This document shows positions 11,240 through 22,679 of a DNA stretch of 64,000 nucleotides, piece by piece. This DNA is from Armillaria gallica (Eukaryota > Basidiomycota > Agaricomycetes > Agaricales > Physalacriaceae). Made by a program: the position numbers and the translations under genes. Within the stretch, counting starts at the first letter, position 1. Every line of letters begins with the position of its first letter. Location: NCBI GenBank assembly GCA_037576215.1, contig JBANDB010000001.1:6386001-6450000 (forward strand), in the 5' to 3' direction. Below the pieces are notes generated by a model. The model did no database searches and had not been told where the DNA came from. It saw only the letters and a program-made list of their open reading frames with translations.

Positions 11240-12540
11240 GTCCTGCGGGAATCCATACCAGCCAGATCATATTATAAAATGTCCGCGCATAGAGCTAAGA
11301 CAACAATTGAAAGGCAGAGATACACGAGTATCCTGCTGGCGAGTCACACACAGTTTCTCACGAAGATATTGTATGAGGGAAAGCCGAGTGGGATCTGGAT
11401 TTCAAATTATGGTCCAAGCACGTCCCAACACATGGAGGGAATAGTTACATAATCACACGTGCGATGCATGCCAGCATATGCACTGTGACCTCGACCTGTC
11501 ACTCATGCGAACTTTATGTGAGCATGCAACTGCACCGACCTTGCTGGGACGTGCTTGTTTACCTATTCACTCAGAATGACTACCTGCACCGGCCTTGTTG
11601 GGATGTGTTCAGGTTCATCTGCCTATCCATACTACACGACTTCAGTGTCTAATAATTTTTTTAATGGTAATATCAAGGTAAGATTGTCTCTCTATAATCC
11701 ATACAAGGGTTATCTCATTCCAACCACATGTCAGATTCTTCGAGGTCCTGCTTCATGTTTTAGCTCCATGAATTTAGTTCTTCTCAAGATTCGTGCCGGG
11801 CCAACTTACTTGCTCACAGATCTTGAGCTTCTTTTTATCGCTCTGTTCACAATAACTGTGGCTGACATTAACCTCCTTCTTCGCCATATCATGGATTCGG
11901 TCCTATGTCATACCAGCAGTGAGCAGACTGCCTTATCTGGATCTTGACCTTACTTACCATGACTCTCTGATACTGCTGTTTCGTCCATTTGCCATTCTTG
12001 ATCAGTTTGTCCTCGAGAGAATAACTTCCAGAATTCGGTCGGTTTGGTTCCCCCAGAGGTTTGTTGTAAGGGTTGCTGGCCTTGTCGTCCTCATCAGCGG
12101 CAGAGGTGCTCGCATCTTTGGTTTGGTCCTTACTCTCACCGCCAGAGTCACTACAGCCATCTCCAGTAGTCGGCCTGGCTGCTACTCCGGCTTGTGCACT
12201 GTTTGCATTTCTGTCTCTGTTGCGAGCACCGGCGGCGGCGGCTTCTTGTTCCACATTTTCATTGGCAATGGGTCTATTGACTCGACCCTGTACTAGATCT
12301 TCGCTTCTCAGTCGGGTGATATAACTGGTAGAGGGTGCGCATCGTACAGATGGAATCGAATACGAGGAGAGATGAGTGGGAGATGATGTTGAATGAATGG
12401 GGGCATCTGGGAGGTGGTTGGTCTTTCTTAATGCCAAAACAGACGCTTACTGAATACATATATTCTCCAGGATGTTGTCACTAAAATTTTCAGTCACAAA
12501 GGGAGCCCTCTTGTCACTCAAAATGGTATACAAAAAGCTG
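11240..12540 (-). repeat. dispersed gene-bearing unit E, copy 1
   Basis: This matches 22680-24150 (same orientation), 43690-44710 plus 46443-46650 (same orientation), and 41226-41960 and 59650-60220 (inverted). The outer boundary near 11275 begins around GCATAGAGCTAAGACAACAA in all copies. A run of several hundred bases between this boundary and the stop codon is noncoding but well conserved. Relative to copies 2 and 3 this copy has lost the terminal exon at 11767. Confidence 0.8.
11810..12437 (-). pseudogene. unit E gene, copy 1 (3' exon deleted)
   Basis: Exon 12437-11958 encodes MALRKTNHLPDAP... and ends ...WTKQQYQRVM. A GTAAGT intron leads to exon 11902-11810 (DRIHDMAKKE...CEQ). The low-complexity middle is followed by NPYNKPLGEPNRPNSG and LEDKLIKNGKWTKQQ, the hallmark of this family. 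The next exon of copies 2 and 3 (MAREYPILQQYPDIWPVKDF) is missing, so the gene is truncated. The C-terminal WPVKDFL region resembles a short domain common in agaricomycete hypothetical proteins. Function is unknown. Confidence 0.6.
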
Positions 12541-13931
12541 GATATACAAAACGTTCTGTCTGTCAAGCCATATAAGCAGCTGGATCATTCGAGGATATCC
12601 TCTCTTCTCTGTCATTTAACATGACTGCTTCTGACTTCGATTTCATTCCTTCGGCAGCATTTCTTCAACCCTATTACATTATTATTGTTCTGCCGATAAT
12701 GTTCTCAAAAACATGCGTTGTCATCAGTATTTTAATTTGTATCTGTTAAACATGTTTTGATTGCAGTTTCGAGACAATGTCCAAACTTTCATAAAGTTTA
12801 CGTATAGTTTTGGTCCCATCGATCCGACATGTGGCTCAGAAACTATAGAATCTCTTCCTTCCCCCTTTTATCCGTCCTGTTGAACACCATTGTCACTCTC
12901 ATTGAGCCTTGAAATTTGTAATGGCCTGTCAGATACATCTCAGACCCATGTATCTTCAGGCAAGAGACTGATGTTCATGCCCCAGTCATCATCCGCTTAT
13001 CACCATCCTCATGCGCATGATCCTTCTTTCACGCTTTTCGGAACCACTATCCTCTGGAGATCTCTTTCCTACCCGTTTGGCTTTGGGTCACAATGTCCCT
13101 CAGAAACCCTTCTCCTCAAGTGATCTCTACCCCCCGCACGACAAACCTGGGTGAACAATGACCTTGCCTGCAGCTGTCACCCCTTCAGATAGTTTATTTC
13201 AATCCCTCTGCTGTCCATGGATCGCACGACAATTCACAGAATGTAATCATTCTCACTGCAACGAACCTGCCTTCCTCCGATCAATTCAAACACACCCTCA
13301 ACCCTTTCACCAGCGTACTGCCTCTGGAGTGTGGAGCGGCATACCTGGGCATGATGGAGTACTTGACATCTATTATGGACGACCTGGAGCCTTTGTACGA
13401 AAACCATGTTAGTACATCATCTCATTCGTATAGTCTAGTGTTTTCACATCAACCAGACTTTTCATCCCTTACCATACAGAGTTGATCAAGTTCATCCATA
13501 TAGGTCGACCTGCTTGGTTTCTGTGGTTTCTTGCATTTAATCTTGTTTAACAGGCATCCTCTGAAGGCAATTCAATTTAGTGACCGGCATTGCTTGCTTT
13601 CACCTTGGAAGGTGCTTCGCGTCAAGCGAAAAAGTGAATGAGGCGGTGGCAAAGGCAGGACTTTGATGGGTGGCTTTGATGACTTTGTGAGAAGGCACCA
13701 GATACAACGGAACTGATCAACTTTCCCTCCTATTGCGCTGCTGCTGTGAGCATGTGACTGCTTTAATGCCAGCATCTGATCCCTGATGATCACGGTCATG
13801 TGGTTCAGTATCATCATCATAGATCATAGTGGTGCAGGCACCAGGTCCCTGATTCTTTCCTGGGGTTCTCCGATTTGTTGAACACACAGTCTCGATGTCT
13901 CAGAAGTCCTTCCATTGTATCTTGTACCATT
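12541..13931. other. mostly noncoding; one exon-like fragment at 13247-13407
   Basis: A clean acceptor-to-donor block on the plus strand (about 13247-13407) reads NVIILTATNLPSSDQ ... MMEYLTSIMDDLEPLYENH, followed by a GTTAGT donor. It looks like one surviving exon of an unidentified gene. I could not connect it to others. The rest has only short ORFs. Confidence 0.3.
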
Positions 13932-14959
13932 ATGACCGATACACCTAAAAGTTCAGATTATCCCATCGAACCCATCCTTACAGCTTCTGAAGAACGTCTT
14001 GTTCTTCTACCTATTCAATATCCTGAGGTATAAGTTTATTTAAATCAACGTACTCTTGTTGCTTATTTCTATCACAGGCGTATGACTTCTACAAGAAAGC
14101 TCAAGCATCAGTTTAGTCTGCAGAAGAAATGAACCTTGCGTCAGATCGCATTCAATGGGAAACCTCTCTTACAGAGGAAGAACGAGTGACGTTTCATCAT
14201 GTTCTTGCCTTCTTTGCCACTGCTGACTCAATTGTCGGCGAGAACATAGTCGAACAGTTCATGTGCAAGGTTCAAGTTCCAGAATTTAGGTTATTCTACG
14301 GGTTTCAGGTGATGATTGAGAATGTACATTGGGAGGTATACTCTCTGTTGATCGATAGGTTTATCCGAGATGCACAGGAGCGTAGTTTGCTTTTCCACAC
14401 TTTCGCCAAAATCCCAGCTGTAAAAAGGAAAGCTGCATGGGCAATAAAGTGGATCAAAAGTGAGCGATTGTTTGCCACTCGAATTGCTGCTTTTGCTGCA
14501 GGAGAGGGTATTTTTTTCTCAGGTTCATTCACCACTATATTCTGGCTGAAGAAGAGGGGTTTGATGCCCGGATTTACATTCTCCAACGAACTAATCGCTC
14601 GCGATGAAGCACTACACACTCAGTTTGCTTGTTACATGTTTTCATGGTTGAGAAATCGGCCGAAGGAAGAAGAGCTCCGAGCTATCATTATTGAGGCGTC
14701 CGAGGTTGAACAATTGTTCTGGCAAGGTCATTATTTTTTTGCTCACTTGTGCTTCACAGGTTTATTAATTACTTATGCAGATGCATTGAAGTCACCCATT
14801 CTCGGGATTAACGCTAGCGGTATGATCAAATATATCAAGTTTGTGACGGATTGGTTGCTCGTAGATTTGGGAAGCAATCAAGTCTATCACTCGACCAATC
14901 CTTTTGATTTTATTGAGATGATATCGCTGGAAGGGAAGACCAATTTCTTCGAGAAATGA
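13932..14959 (+). pseudogene. ribonucleotide reductase small subunit (R2), decayed copy
   Basis: Class I R2 makes the tyrosyl radical used to reduce ribonucleotides. Exons are 13932-14027, 14078-14726 and 14781-14959, with 50 and 54 nt introns. Conserved features are present: the SLTEEERVTFHHVLAFFATAD segment with its iron-ligand Asp, ENVHWEVYS with Glu, His and the radical Tyr, AAGEGIFFSGSF with Glu, DEALHTQF with Glu and His, and ISLEGKTNFFEK. Two stops fall at conserved positions: TAG at 14114-14116 where the family has Trp (ASxWSAEE), and TGA at 14957-14959 where the family has Arg. The C-terminal tail that docks to the large subunit is not recognisable. All metal ligands are kept, so loss looks recent. 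The alternative is a truncated protein starting at the ATG at 14129. Confidence 0.88.
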
Positions 14960-15350
14960 GTCTCGGAGTATTTCAAGGCATACGTCGGTCGTTCTGGGGA
15001 TCAAGAGCATGTATTGTACATCTCATTTCTGTATCACCATAGTATTTTCTCATCATGATAATATAAGTACGACGGATGCCGATTTTTAATGCCATAAATT
15101 TACACATAGCTTTCCACACATTTGTGTTGACTTAATCACTTGTACGTTACTATTCGGAAAGAGTGTAGCATGAAATGTCTATTCTATGCAGATTAGAGTG
15201 ACTTCATACCTTTCATTAAGTTGTGTATTGTAGCAAGTACGACATTGCAGCGACCAGTTTGCGTAAGTCGTTATTGGGAACTGCACTGTCAAGCTTGTTT
15301 GCTATGTACCAAAATATAGTGGCTAAAAGATGACAATCCAATCGAGGAAC
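14960..15350. other. intergenic, nothing identified
   Basis: AT-rich sequence downstream of the R2 pseudogene. The first about 60 bases still resemble the R2 C-terminal region (VSEYFKAYVG); no other feature was seen. Confidence 0.4.
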
Positions 15351-15833
15351 CTAGTGTGATATTTTAGCATTGTGCAGTTGTTGGATTGGAATAAGACGTA
15401 TATCTAGGTCAGCATTGTCGTCCAGTGTTATGCTCTTGGTTGAAGCTCCAGCCCTATCTGTTTGTGACTGGAACTGGTGGTGAAGCGGTTCAGAAGGACC
15501 AGCGAGCGAGCAGTTGTTGCTGTTTGGTACTGCAATCTCTGTATCTCTTGTAGCAGTAGCTGTTGAAGACCCTGCATTTCCGACATAAGTATTCCGAGGG
15601 CTAATTGCTCCAGAATGTGCCCTCCACATGGTGTGGAATGTGGGACCGCCAATTAATACTGCAGTTGCTGCACTGCCAGTAGGGAATATAGGCCATGTCG
15701 CACCATTGATGACAGTGCGTCTCAAAGCCACCCACTCATTATTATTCACATCTGGCTGTTCAGTAGCTGGAAACAACTCGTGATGATGGCCAGTTTGTTG
15801 TTGTTCAGTACTTACTGGCTCACATGGCAGCAT
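15351..15833 (-). CDS. hypothetical low-complexity ORF
   Basis: An uninterrupted frame of 160 codons, rich in Thr, Ser, Gln and His (for example TEQQQTGHHHELFPATEQ). A GTAAGT just after its first codons could be a donor, so the true exon structure is uncertain. It lies downstream of, and on the same strand as, the small gene at 15928-16323 and might be its continuation. No family is recognised. The openness of the frame is the only support. Confidence 0.3.
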   Translation of the reverse strand: MLPCEPVSTEQQQTGHHHELFPATEQPDVNNNEWVALRRTVINGATWPIFPTGSAATAVLIGGPTFHTMWRAHSGAISPRNTYVGNAGSSTATATRDTEIAVPNSNNCSLAGPSEPLHHQFQSQTDRAGASTKSITLDDNADLDIRLIPIQQLHNAKISH

Positions 15834-15927
15834 CGTTATCAGAGGTCATTAGGGGTACGGTGATGATTCATGAAGGTGTGAGACATATTGCTCCTTTGAA
15901 TTCACGCTAGTGATGTACATTTCTCTG

Positions 15928-16323
15928 TCAGCATGTGATTAATAAGAAGTTGTATCCACTGCGACATTTGTATGCTTTCTTCATGTTAATTTGGACTGGA
16001 ATAAATGCTTACTTCCATGCAAAGTCACTTTCAAAGAACCAATTGAGTGTCAACTGTCCTAACTCCTGAACTCGAACAAGTCGACCTTGAATTATTCTGC
16101 TGTACACAGTTTTAAAATCGTCCTGTTGAGATATGTTGGTAGATAATAGATAGATCTTGACGTGAGGATCGGACAATTGATGTTCAGAGCGTTCAACGAG
16201 GCGAAGGACAATTTGGATGATGTGAGAGGTACATAGATAGATATTTGTTGGAAGGTAGAATACATATGTGGATGAGTGAAGCAAGCAGCGACTCTGGGGG
16301 TCCTGTGTTACGTCAAAGATCAT
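15928..16323 (-). CDS. small uncharacterised protein, divergent from the RING gene
   Basis: ATG at 16321-16323 (MIFDVTQDPQSRC...) opens a frame through VRVQELGQLTLNWFFESDFAW. A GTAAGC...CGCAG intron of about 54 nt follows, then a short exon ending ITC and TGA at 15928-15930. That gives about 114 residues with no signal peptide or clear motif. The start lies 106 bp from the divergent RING gene start, implying a shared promoter. No frame defects were found, which is unusual in this window. Confidence 0.45.
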
Positions 16324-16429
16324 GTTGTTGAATTTCCCTGATGGAAATTATGTTCGTCACGTGGAGAACTAGACTGAAAGTATTTAAGTCTTCTTGCAGC
16401 GTCTTTACTTCTCTGATATCATCTTTGAT

Positions 16430-17436
16430 ATGTCGTCTTCATCCTATATGCCAAATAAACCTGCCGCTTATACGCCAGCACCAGACCTTTTCTCAGATGA
16501 AGTTAGACAAAGAATGAGAATTTTGTTATTAACAAGGGAGCTTGAGTGTCTAAAAATGGTATCATTCTGTTTCTGTTCTTAGGATGTGATACTCATTATA
16601 CCGTTAGGAGGCCAGTAAGGTGAATGAAGCTCGAGTCAAACTCGAAGGGCTACTCGCGTGCTACGACATGCAGCTAGTTGAAATCCGTCAAGATTCGAAA
16701 GACGTGCAGGCAGCTCAAGAAAAGGCAGAGAGGATGCTTGCTTGCTATGATGCAGAGTTAAAAGAAATCCGAAGGGAGGATGATGAACCAAAAATAGTAC
16801 GCAGTATTCTTCTGACGTCTCATTCCAGGAATCTTATCAGTCGACATATAGGATCCCTCAGATCTTTACGACGACATCCTTTGCGACAATTGTAGACAGT
16901 TTATGTGGTATCCTTGCATGTGAGTGCTTTTACCTCGGATTACTAGGAGACATTTACATAACCAAACTGTCAGTCTGCGGGATTGTGCCCACATCTTCTG
17001 TCAGACTTGTATTGAAGAGTGGTTTCAAATGAATATTGAACACCGTGCCGGCAATCATTATGAGCCTGTGTTTTCCTGTCTGACATGTAGCAAACCGGTA
17101 ATGAAGCCGCCGGTAGAGGTTGTTCAAATCAGATCAGTTGTACGAATTGTGGCTGCTGCGTTGGGAGAACTTTGCCTGATAAATAGACACCCGGACCTGT
17201 GGAGTGTTTTCTTCCCAGAATCTGGAAGTGCGGAATCTTACAGTACATCAACAAACATGCCCATGAACCCTATATTAACCGATATTTATGGTAGAATCAG
17301 ACTCGACGTCTTAATAGAGAGGGCATGTCTGTCAAAGCAATGTCATCATAATTTGTCTTATTTTACAGTACCATTTCATATATATACAATTTGTTGTAGT
17401 ACTTCAAGAACTCACACAATTCTACTCTACATTTGA
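16430..17436 (+). CDS. RING-finger protein with N-terminal coiled coil
   Basis: Four exons: 16430-16558, 16608-16796, 16852-16919 and 16974-17436; introns of 49, 55 and 54 nt. The N-terminal half is a charged helix with a repeated block: LEGLLACYDMQLVEIRQ followed about 35 residues later by ERMLACYDAELKEIRRE. The zinc module reads ILCDNC, then LRDCAHIFCQTC and SCLTC, a C3HC4 RING pattern. It is followed by KPPVEVVQIRSVVRIVAAAL, as in many agaricomycete RING proteins. RING fingers usually act as E3 ubiquitin ligases; that is family knowledge, not shown here. No stop or frameshift is needed, so this is the best-preserved gene in the window. The last about 50 residues may be an unspliced tail. 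Confidence 0.8.
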
Positions 17437-18072
17437 TCGGTGTTAGTCTGTTTGATATGTACAGTGAACAGTATACATACCTGGACAGCTACACCATCAT
17501 CAGAAAACCAATGGACTGTTAATCATATGCACAGTGCCATGCTAAACTAGCATTTGAAGGCCATCACATGCGTGTGGCAGATCCGAGTCCTATACTGGTG
17601 GTATGTTGGGCTTCAAAGTGCCTATAGATGGGGACCTGTTTTATGGTTTAAACCTCTCTCCTAATATATAGACATAATAGACATTGTCTCCTGTCTGGTA
17701 ACATTTTCATGTCTACTGTGTTGGTCCGGCCCTCTGGCTCTGAGATGTGCAGCCTAATGTGGACGATGCCCTAGAACCGGTCAAAATATATACTTCAACG
17801 CAACATAGAAGAGACTCACCAAGCCCCTTACCAGGTGCTGCACACAGGTGTGCCACTCGTGTCCTGAGATCAGCTTCTAATTGACTGCACTAAGGCGCTT
17901 CACACCTCCTTCAATTTGCCAAGGCAGGTGTGAGATTACTGATTTAATGCATCCACGCCAAGATTTCTCAATGCCAGCTTGTAAGTTGTAAAGTGAATTC
18001 ATACACCACCTCCTTCTCCGCTACTCCCTGTCGCCAAGTGGGAAGACGTCCAATATGGTGCCCAAATTGGGT
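17437..18072. other. intergenic, nothing identified
   Basis: No coding pattern. A piece near 17555-17600 shares the word CCGAGTCCTAT and its surroundings with the dispersed repeat at 1739-1860. Confidence 0.4.
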
Positions 18073-19590
18073 TCAGTGCTTCCTCCACAAGCTGATACTG
18101 TTGTTGTGGTGACAAGGCTCGCATGGATGTCCTAAAGCCTTCATGACCTTGCAGTACGCCTTTCGAAGCTTCTTCAGTTTCTTCAGCTTAGATGCTTCCC
18201 CTTTCCCCATTTCATGATCTCGATCGACGACGATGATATTTTCCGCATTGAACTTTTCATAATTCAAAGCCAAACTGACAGGTCGACAGGTCCATGCAAT
18301 CTTTCTCAGCTACCCACACGTGCGATATCGGCTTGAGAAATTCCCATAAATCATCGACATCATCGACAGTCTACGATGGTAACACCCCATTGCTGTACAG
18401 GTCCCAGAGACATTGAGGTGGCAAATCCTGGCTGACAATCTGGTTACCAACCAGTGCTTTTTGTCGCCTCTTCTGGTCCCTCTTTTCTCTTCCATGGAGT
18501 TCATCCCGGATGTTGCTCCAGTCGTCAGTGTACCATATCTGGCGAAGGTGGCTATATACAGTGCGAACATCATACTTCTTTCAGTCTTCGAGAATGGGAT
18601 GAAGAGGTAGGATGTAGAGGGTGTATGACATTCTAAGGGTCACATTTAGTTTGTTCAAGACCCATTGAGTGCTGAGGGTAGCACAGGGAGTGTCGGTGAG
18701 GGAGGATGATGGAACAGGAGTTTGACTGGTGTAGGACCGTTGCAATGGAACATCGATGGACAATTTTGCTTGGCTGGTCTTAGTGAAGGCCGAGATTTTG
18801 ACTTCAGGTAATGTGATCTCCAGGTCCTGGAAACATGATATAAAGTTTTCATTGTGTGATTGCTGACTGGCATACCTTCAGCGACCAACGAGGAGAATCA
18901 GAATCATCAGAATCACCCAAAGTATCATCCCAATCACTATATGAATGCTCGTCCACAGAATCACTCTCAGAACCCACAACTAATGATTTCAAAGGTGGTT
19001 CTGGTCCCAAGTTAGATGACGAGGCAGGTATCACCTCCGAGGTGGTCCTGCCATTCAGTGCGGTAGAATTATCATTCAGGTAAAGTATCTCCTCCTCTTG
19101 AGACTTTGAATCGGATGCCAAGTCAGGAAAGGGATTCTTCATCATCTTTACGGTCAAAGCGACAGAATACAACTGTCCTACAGTCACGCTGAGTAGTCAA
19201 AACGAGAGAGATAACATATACATACTCATTTCGGAGCATACACGATATGGCTTCAAGCAGGTTGCAGAACACAGAGGTGAGCGTCCAGGCAGCAGGTCGC
19301 AAGTCACTGTTTAGATTCCGCGGCTGATGCAGGATATGTGCATACACAATGTGGTATGTGGCAGACAAACTAATGACAGGCCGGGTTCTGTGAACATCAA
19401 TGTCGGCAACCATCCTGTTTCCCACAGAGATCAGCTCGTTGCCCCCTCACATTGAAAAATGTACGTACAAGCGAAATCTCATACTACTGTGGAGCTTGAA
19501 GATGAATTATTCTGCTGCATATCCGTTGATGTTGCAAGAAATGTTCCTTGATTGGAGGTCAAAGTCAAGCAATTTTGCGGTTTGAGTCAA
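18073..19590 (-). pseudogene. HET (heterokaryon incompatibility) domain protein, N-terminal remnant
   Basis: On the minus strand coding runs through MVADIDVHRTRPVISLSATY, a 37 nt intron, an acidic Ser/Asp-rich exon ending DSPRWSLK, and an exon with LTDTPCATLSTQWVLNKLN. It continues as RQIWYTDDWSNIRDEL, QCLWDLYSNGVLP and EFLKPISHVWVAEKD. The order ...IWYTDDWS...LWDLYSNRV...PISHVWVxEKD is characteristic of agaricomycete HET-domain proteins. In-frame stops occur at 19507-19509 (TAA), 18581-18583 (TGA) and 18371-18373 (TAG). The frame is then lost right after PISHVWV, before the core WTPINGYEWPVP-type segment. A separate frame at 18073-18273 (KLKKLKKLRKAY...) follows. HET proteins take part in non-self recognition; this copy is dead. 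Confidence 0.7.
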
Positions 19591-21250
19591 ACAGTATTGT
19601 CCTTCTTTTTCTGAACTGCCTTCAAAAAGGCATCAATTGCTTTGACGTACACGAATATATGTGAGAATCGAGATATTAAGCTTCCCATGGACACTGGCAG
19701 TCAGTCGTCTTTCAGGTTCTCTTAGGGATTCACCTATGTGTTTGTTTATTCCGCGGGGATTTGATGGTATACAATACTGTCAATTTCGTACTACATGTAT
19801 CTATGAGAAATAATCAGCATTCTTGAAAGAAAAAGATGGACAGAAGATGGCATACAGTTAAATAGTGCCGAAGTTAGTGCTACGTTGCTTTTTACGCTGC
19901 CTAGCCCTCGTTCGTTCGACAGACTGATACCAATTGTATCAGGTAAGCTCGTCATGTCGCGAAGTGAATGATGAATTCTTCGGAGACAGGATTATATTCA
20001 TCACGTATGACCAAACGAACATGCTAATGGCATCCGAGTATGTTAGAAACAATCAGTAAGAAACGAAGAATAGACGCACCCATACAGATTTCTTTCTGGT
20101 ATGTCCATGCCATCCTTTACCATGTAGTAACTCTTTCAAGTCAGTTCAGGGAAGAGAAGTATCAAGAGGTATGTACACGTACTCTGGCGAACGTCCCTCA
20201 TCAAGATCTTTATTTCCATCAATGCTTGTATTCCTTTGTTGTAGCCTAGTGACCCACCATGGTGAGGAAAAAACCATTGTGATTGCAAACTTTGTCTCCC
20301 CGTGTGCCTGTAAGAAATCAACAAGTCAACATTTTAAACCAAGGAGAATTTTGTTGAACATTGGAGCAAAGATCCAACGGTTCAGATAACTATGGCAATG
20401 CATGCATCCATGATTGAAGTAATAAGCCAAGGTTGAATTCCATATGAATTTGAAAATTTTACGGAAAAATAAAATCTGACAACTATCAGTGAACACAGAA
20501 GATATCGCTGAATGACGACATACACATTTATGTTACTCTTCCAGATTCAAGCTCAAGCTCTCTACCCAAAGAGAAATGATGCTTTGTAATCAACAAGGAA
20601 AACAGGCCAGGTAAGGTGTGGACAATATGGTTAAACTCGGGTCTCGCCATCCGTTCCATAGCCAAGATGGTTTATGCAGGTATTCGGCTGTACATCAGGC
20701 TGAACGGAAGCATGCCTCTCTGGCAGCGATGTGCTGGCAAGCTCGGATGACGCGTGTTCAGGTAAAGGTGTCATGCATACACTTGACGAGAAATCTGGAG
20801 GGTTGAGGCACCATTCAACACGAAGTTATGCAAATTAGGAGTGGATATAGTCACTAAACAGATAACACAATGATCACCATCACCACTAGTACCCAAACAA
20901 AGTACAGAAACGCACCTTCTCGCTGCTTAGTACCCCAAAATGTGATACCATCCAAAGGAATGATTCGATGCTCGTTGGTGGAAGCATGACTCATTATGCA
21001 CGCTAGTTCAAAGGCAGAAGAATGAAAGAGTACAAATACACCTTAAAATTTCAAGGATTGAATATGAATATTGACATTGAAGGCAACAAGGTCTGGAGTA
21101 GTCATCGGAAATTCGAGCTATGATTCTGGTTACTCCACAGTGGAAGCCAGAACACGAATGGTGATGGACGGTCCAAAAATTTCTCACACGTTGCTAGATT
21201 TCCTACAGGGGTTCCCATACACATAATGACCAAGTAATCCTATATTCATA
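19591..21250. other. gene-poor stretch
   Basis: Short ORFs only. Splice-like sites around 20100-20330 on the plus strand flank a few coding-like codons (EEKTIVIANF), but no gene could be built. Confidence 0.35.
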
Positions 21251-22510
21251 GGACTCGGAATCGTTGGTTGTAAAGTCATGGCTCAGGGAGACGTGAATCC
21301 ATAGGAGTAGTTCCCAATGACGAGCCACGCTCAGCAGGAAGAAACAAGGCAAAAAAAAAGCACGCAAGAAGGCAAGAGGCTGGATCAGGAATTAGCCTGG
21401 GCGACTCCTATATGATATGTCCCGTATTCACGTAGAGTTCGTACAGCTAGTATGACGTTGGACATGAGTCAGGATGTGAGATCAGCGATGGTCGCGGTCT
21501 GAGTATGGAACAGATCTGTGGCACTGATCTATGAATTTTATATTTCGTTCTTTAGTGAAAATATACGGTAAAGTTGAAATGGTCTTTGAGATAATCCTGA
21601 AGCAAAGTATTAAAGCAATCAGACGGTTTGAAAATCTTCATCAGAACAGCCGTCTACATATGTCTGTGACCACAGAGTTCCGGGTTTCCAGGTCTTGGAG
21701 CTCCATGCAGCTTTCTTCCAGGGTCCGATCGGCTTCATCCGCTGAAGTCTCAGCCGCTGTAACCGAGGCTGTGAGGTCAGCGAGCATGCTCTGTCAAAAA
21801 GAACCACGACAAATCACCTGCAAACCACATACGTTCTTTCGGAGATCTTCGAGTGCCATTTTCTCCAAAGTAGTCAGAGTGCCTTGAGACAGCTATGGCG
21901 AGTCCATCACAATCATTTAAAGTACGTTGGTAGGAGAAGGAGAGGTTGAAGTCGAGGACATCGCGAAGGACATGGGGGAAGAAATGCAGCAAAGGGTGGC
22001 AGTGACCAAGATGCAAACAAAGCTTTGATGGCAAGAAACAAAGGAGGCTTGCGGATTGAAGGCGCAGCACGTGTTATGTCCCTTCCTTTGTCATATACGT
22101 GCAACAGAGAAGTCGGGCCAAGAACATTAAAAAAAATTCGGACGGATAGAGCAATCTGTAATAATGGAACATGACTGCAGTCATGAGGAACAGCTTCTAT
22201 CACAGCCAAGACTGTCGGGTGCTGCTGCATCTGAATGAACAATCGATGAACTGCCAAATGAAGAGTGAAAAAGGACTGTGCTATATCATTCAAGCGTATC
22301 ACACAGAGACAAAGGGCAATTACCAACGAGGTATACCCATATGTCATACTTATGTAGAGTTCATACGGTTGTGAGCGTAGCGTCGGACACAAGTCGAAGA
22401 AGAACCAAGATCACTGATCGGACGCGATGCGATGGCATGTGCATTGAAAGATAACAAATTGTGATTCTAAATTCAGTAACAGTAGTTCCTTTGTCTGGCC
22501 CAAGCCCTGG
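21250..22510 (-). repeat. dispersed unit B, copy 3 (inverted)
   Basis: The reverse complement matches copy 2 from the MITE end (22340-22510 corresponds to 47601-47822 in part) through the upstream region (22000-22340), the gene and its 3' flank. The order MITE, upstream region, gene is the same as in copy 2, so the MITE was already present before this unit was duplicated. Confidence 0.75.
21600..22000 (-). pseudogene. unit B coiled-coil gene, copy 3 (internally deleted)
   Basis: The first exon is reduced (MSFAMSSTSTSPSP...) and the middle exons are lost. The exon encoding the fifth segment joins directly to upstream sequence. The penultimate exon survives as TASVTAAETSADEADRTLEE... and LQDLETRNSVVTD. 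It is more diverged from copies 1 and 2 than they are from each other, so it is probably an older duplicate. Confidence 0.6.
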
Positions 22511-22679
22511 AGCCTTGTGATCCACTCCCGTTTTCTTCAATTTCAGATAGATTTCACGCCATCTTGGAATTTTTAGTATTGGACAAATTTTCAGCAAGTC
22601 TCATTCACTTTCCGAAAATTTAGGTATGGGTGCTATAATCAGGATGCCCTAAATGTCCAGATTTCTGGTGTGGGGTGGG

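Larger units (their letters stand above)
7458..11767. repeat. left arm of a 4.3 kb inverted segmental duplication
   Basis: The reverse complement matches 59705-64000 over its whole length, introns and intergenic DNA included. The right copy runs off the window edge, so the true length is unknown. The arm contains the microexon half of gene A, the shared promoter, gene D and the outer part of unit E. At 11767 the left copy jumps directly into upstream unit E sequence, lacking the terminal exon region found in copies 2 and 3. The copies differ by scattered substitutions and small indels. Confidence 0.9.
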
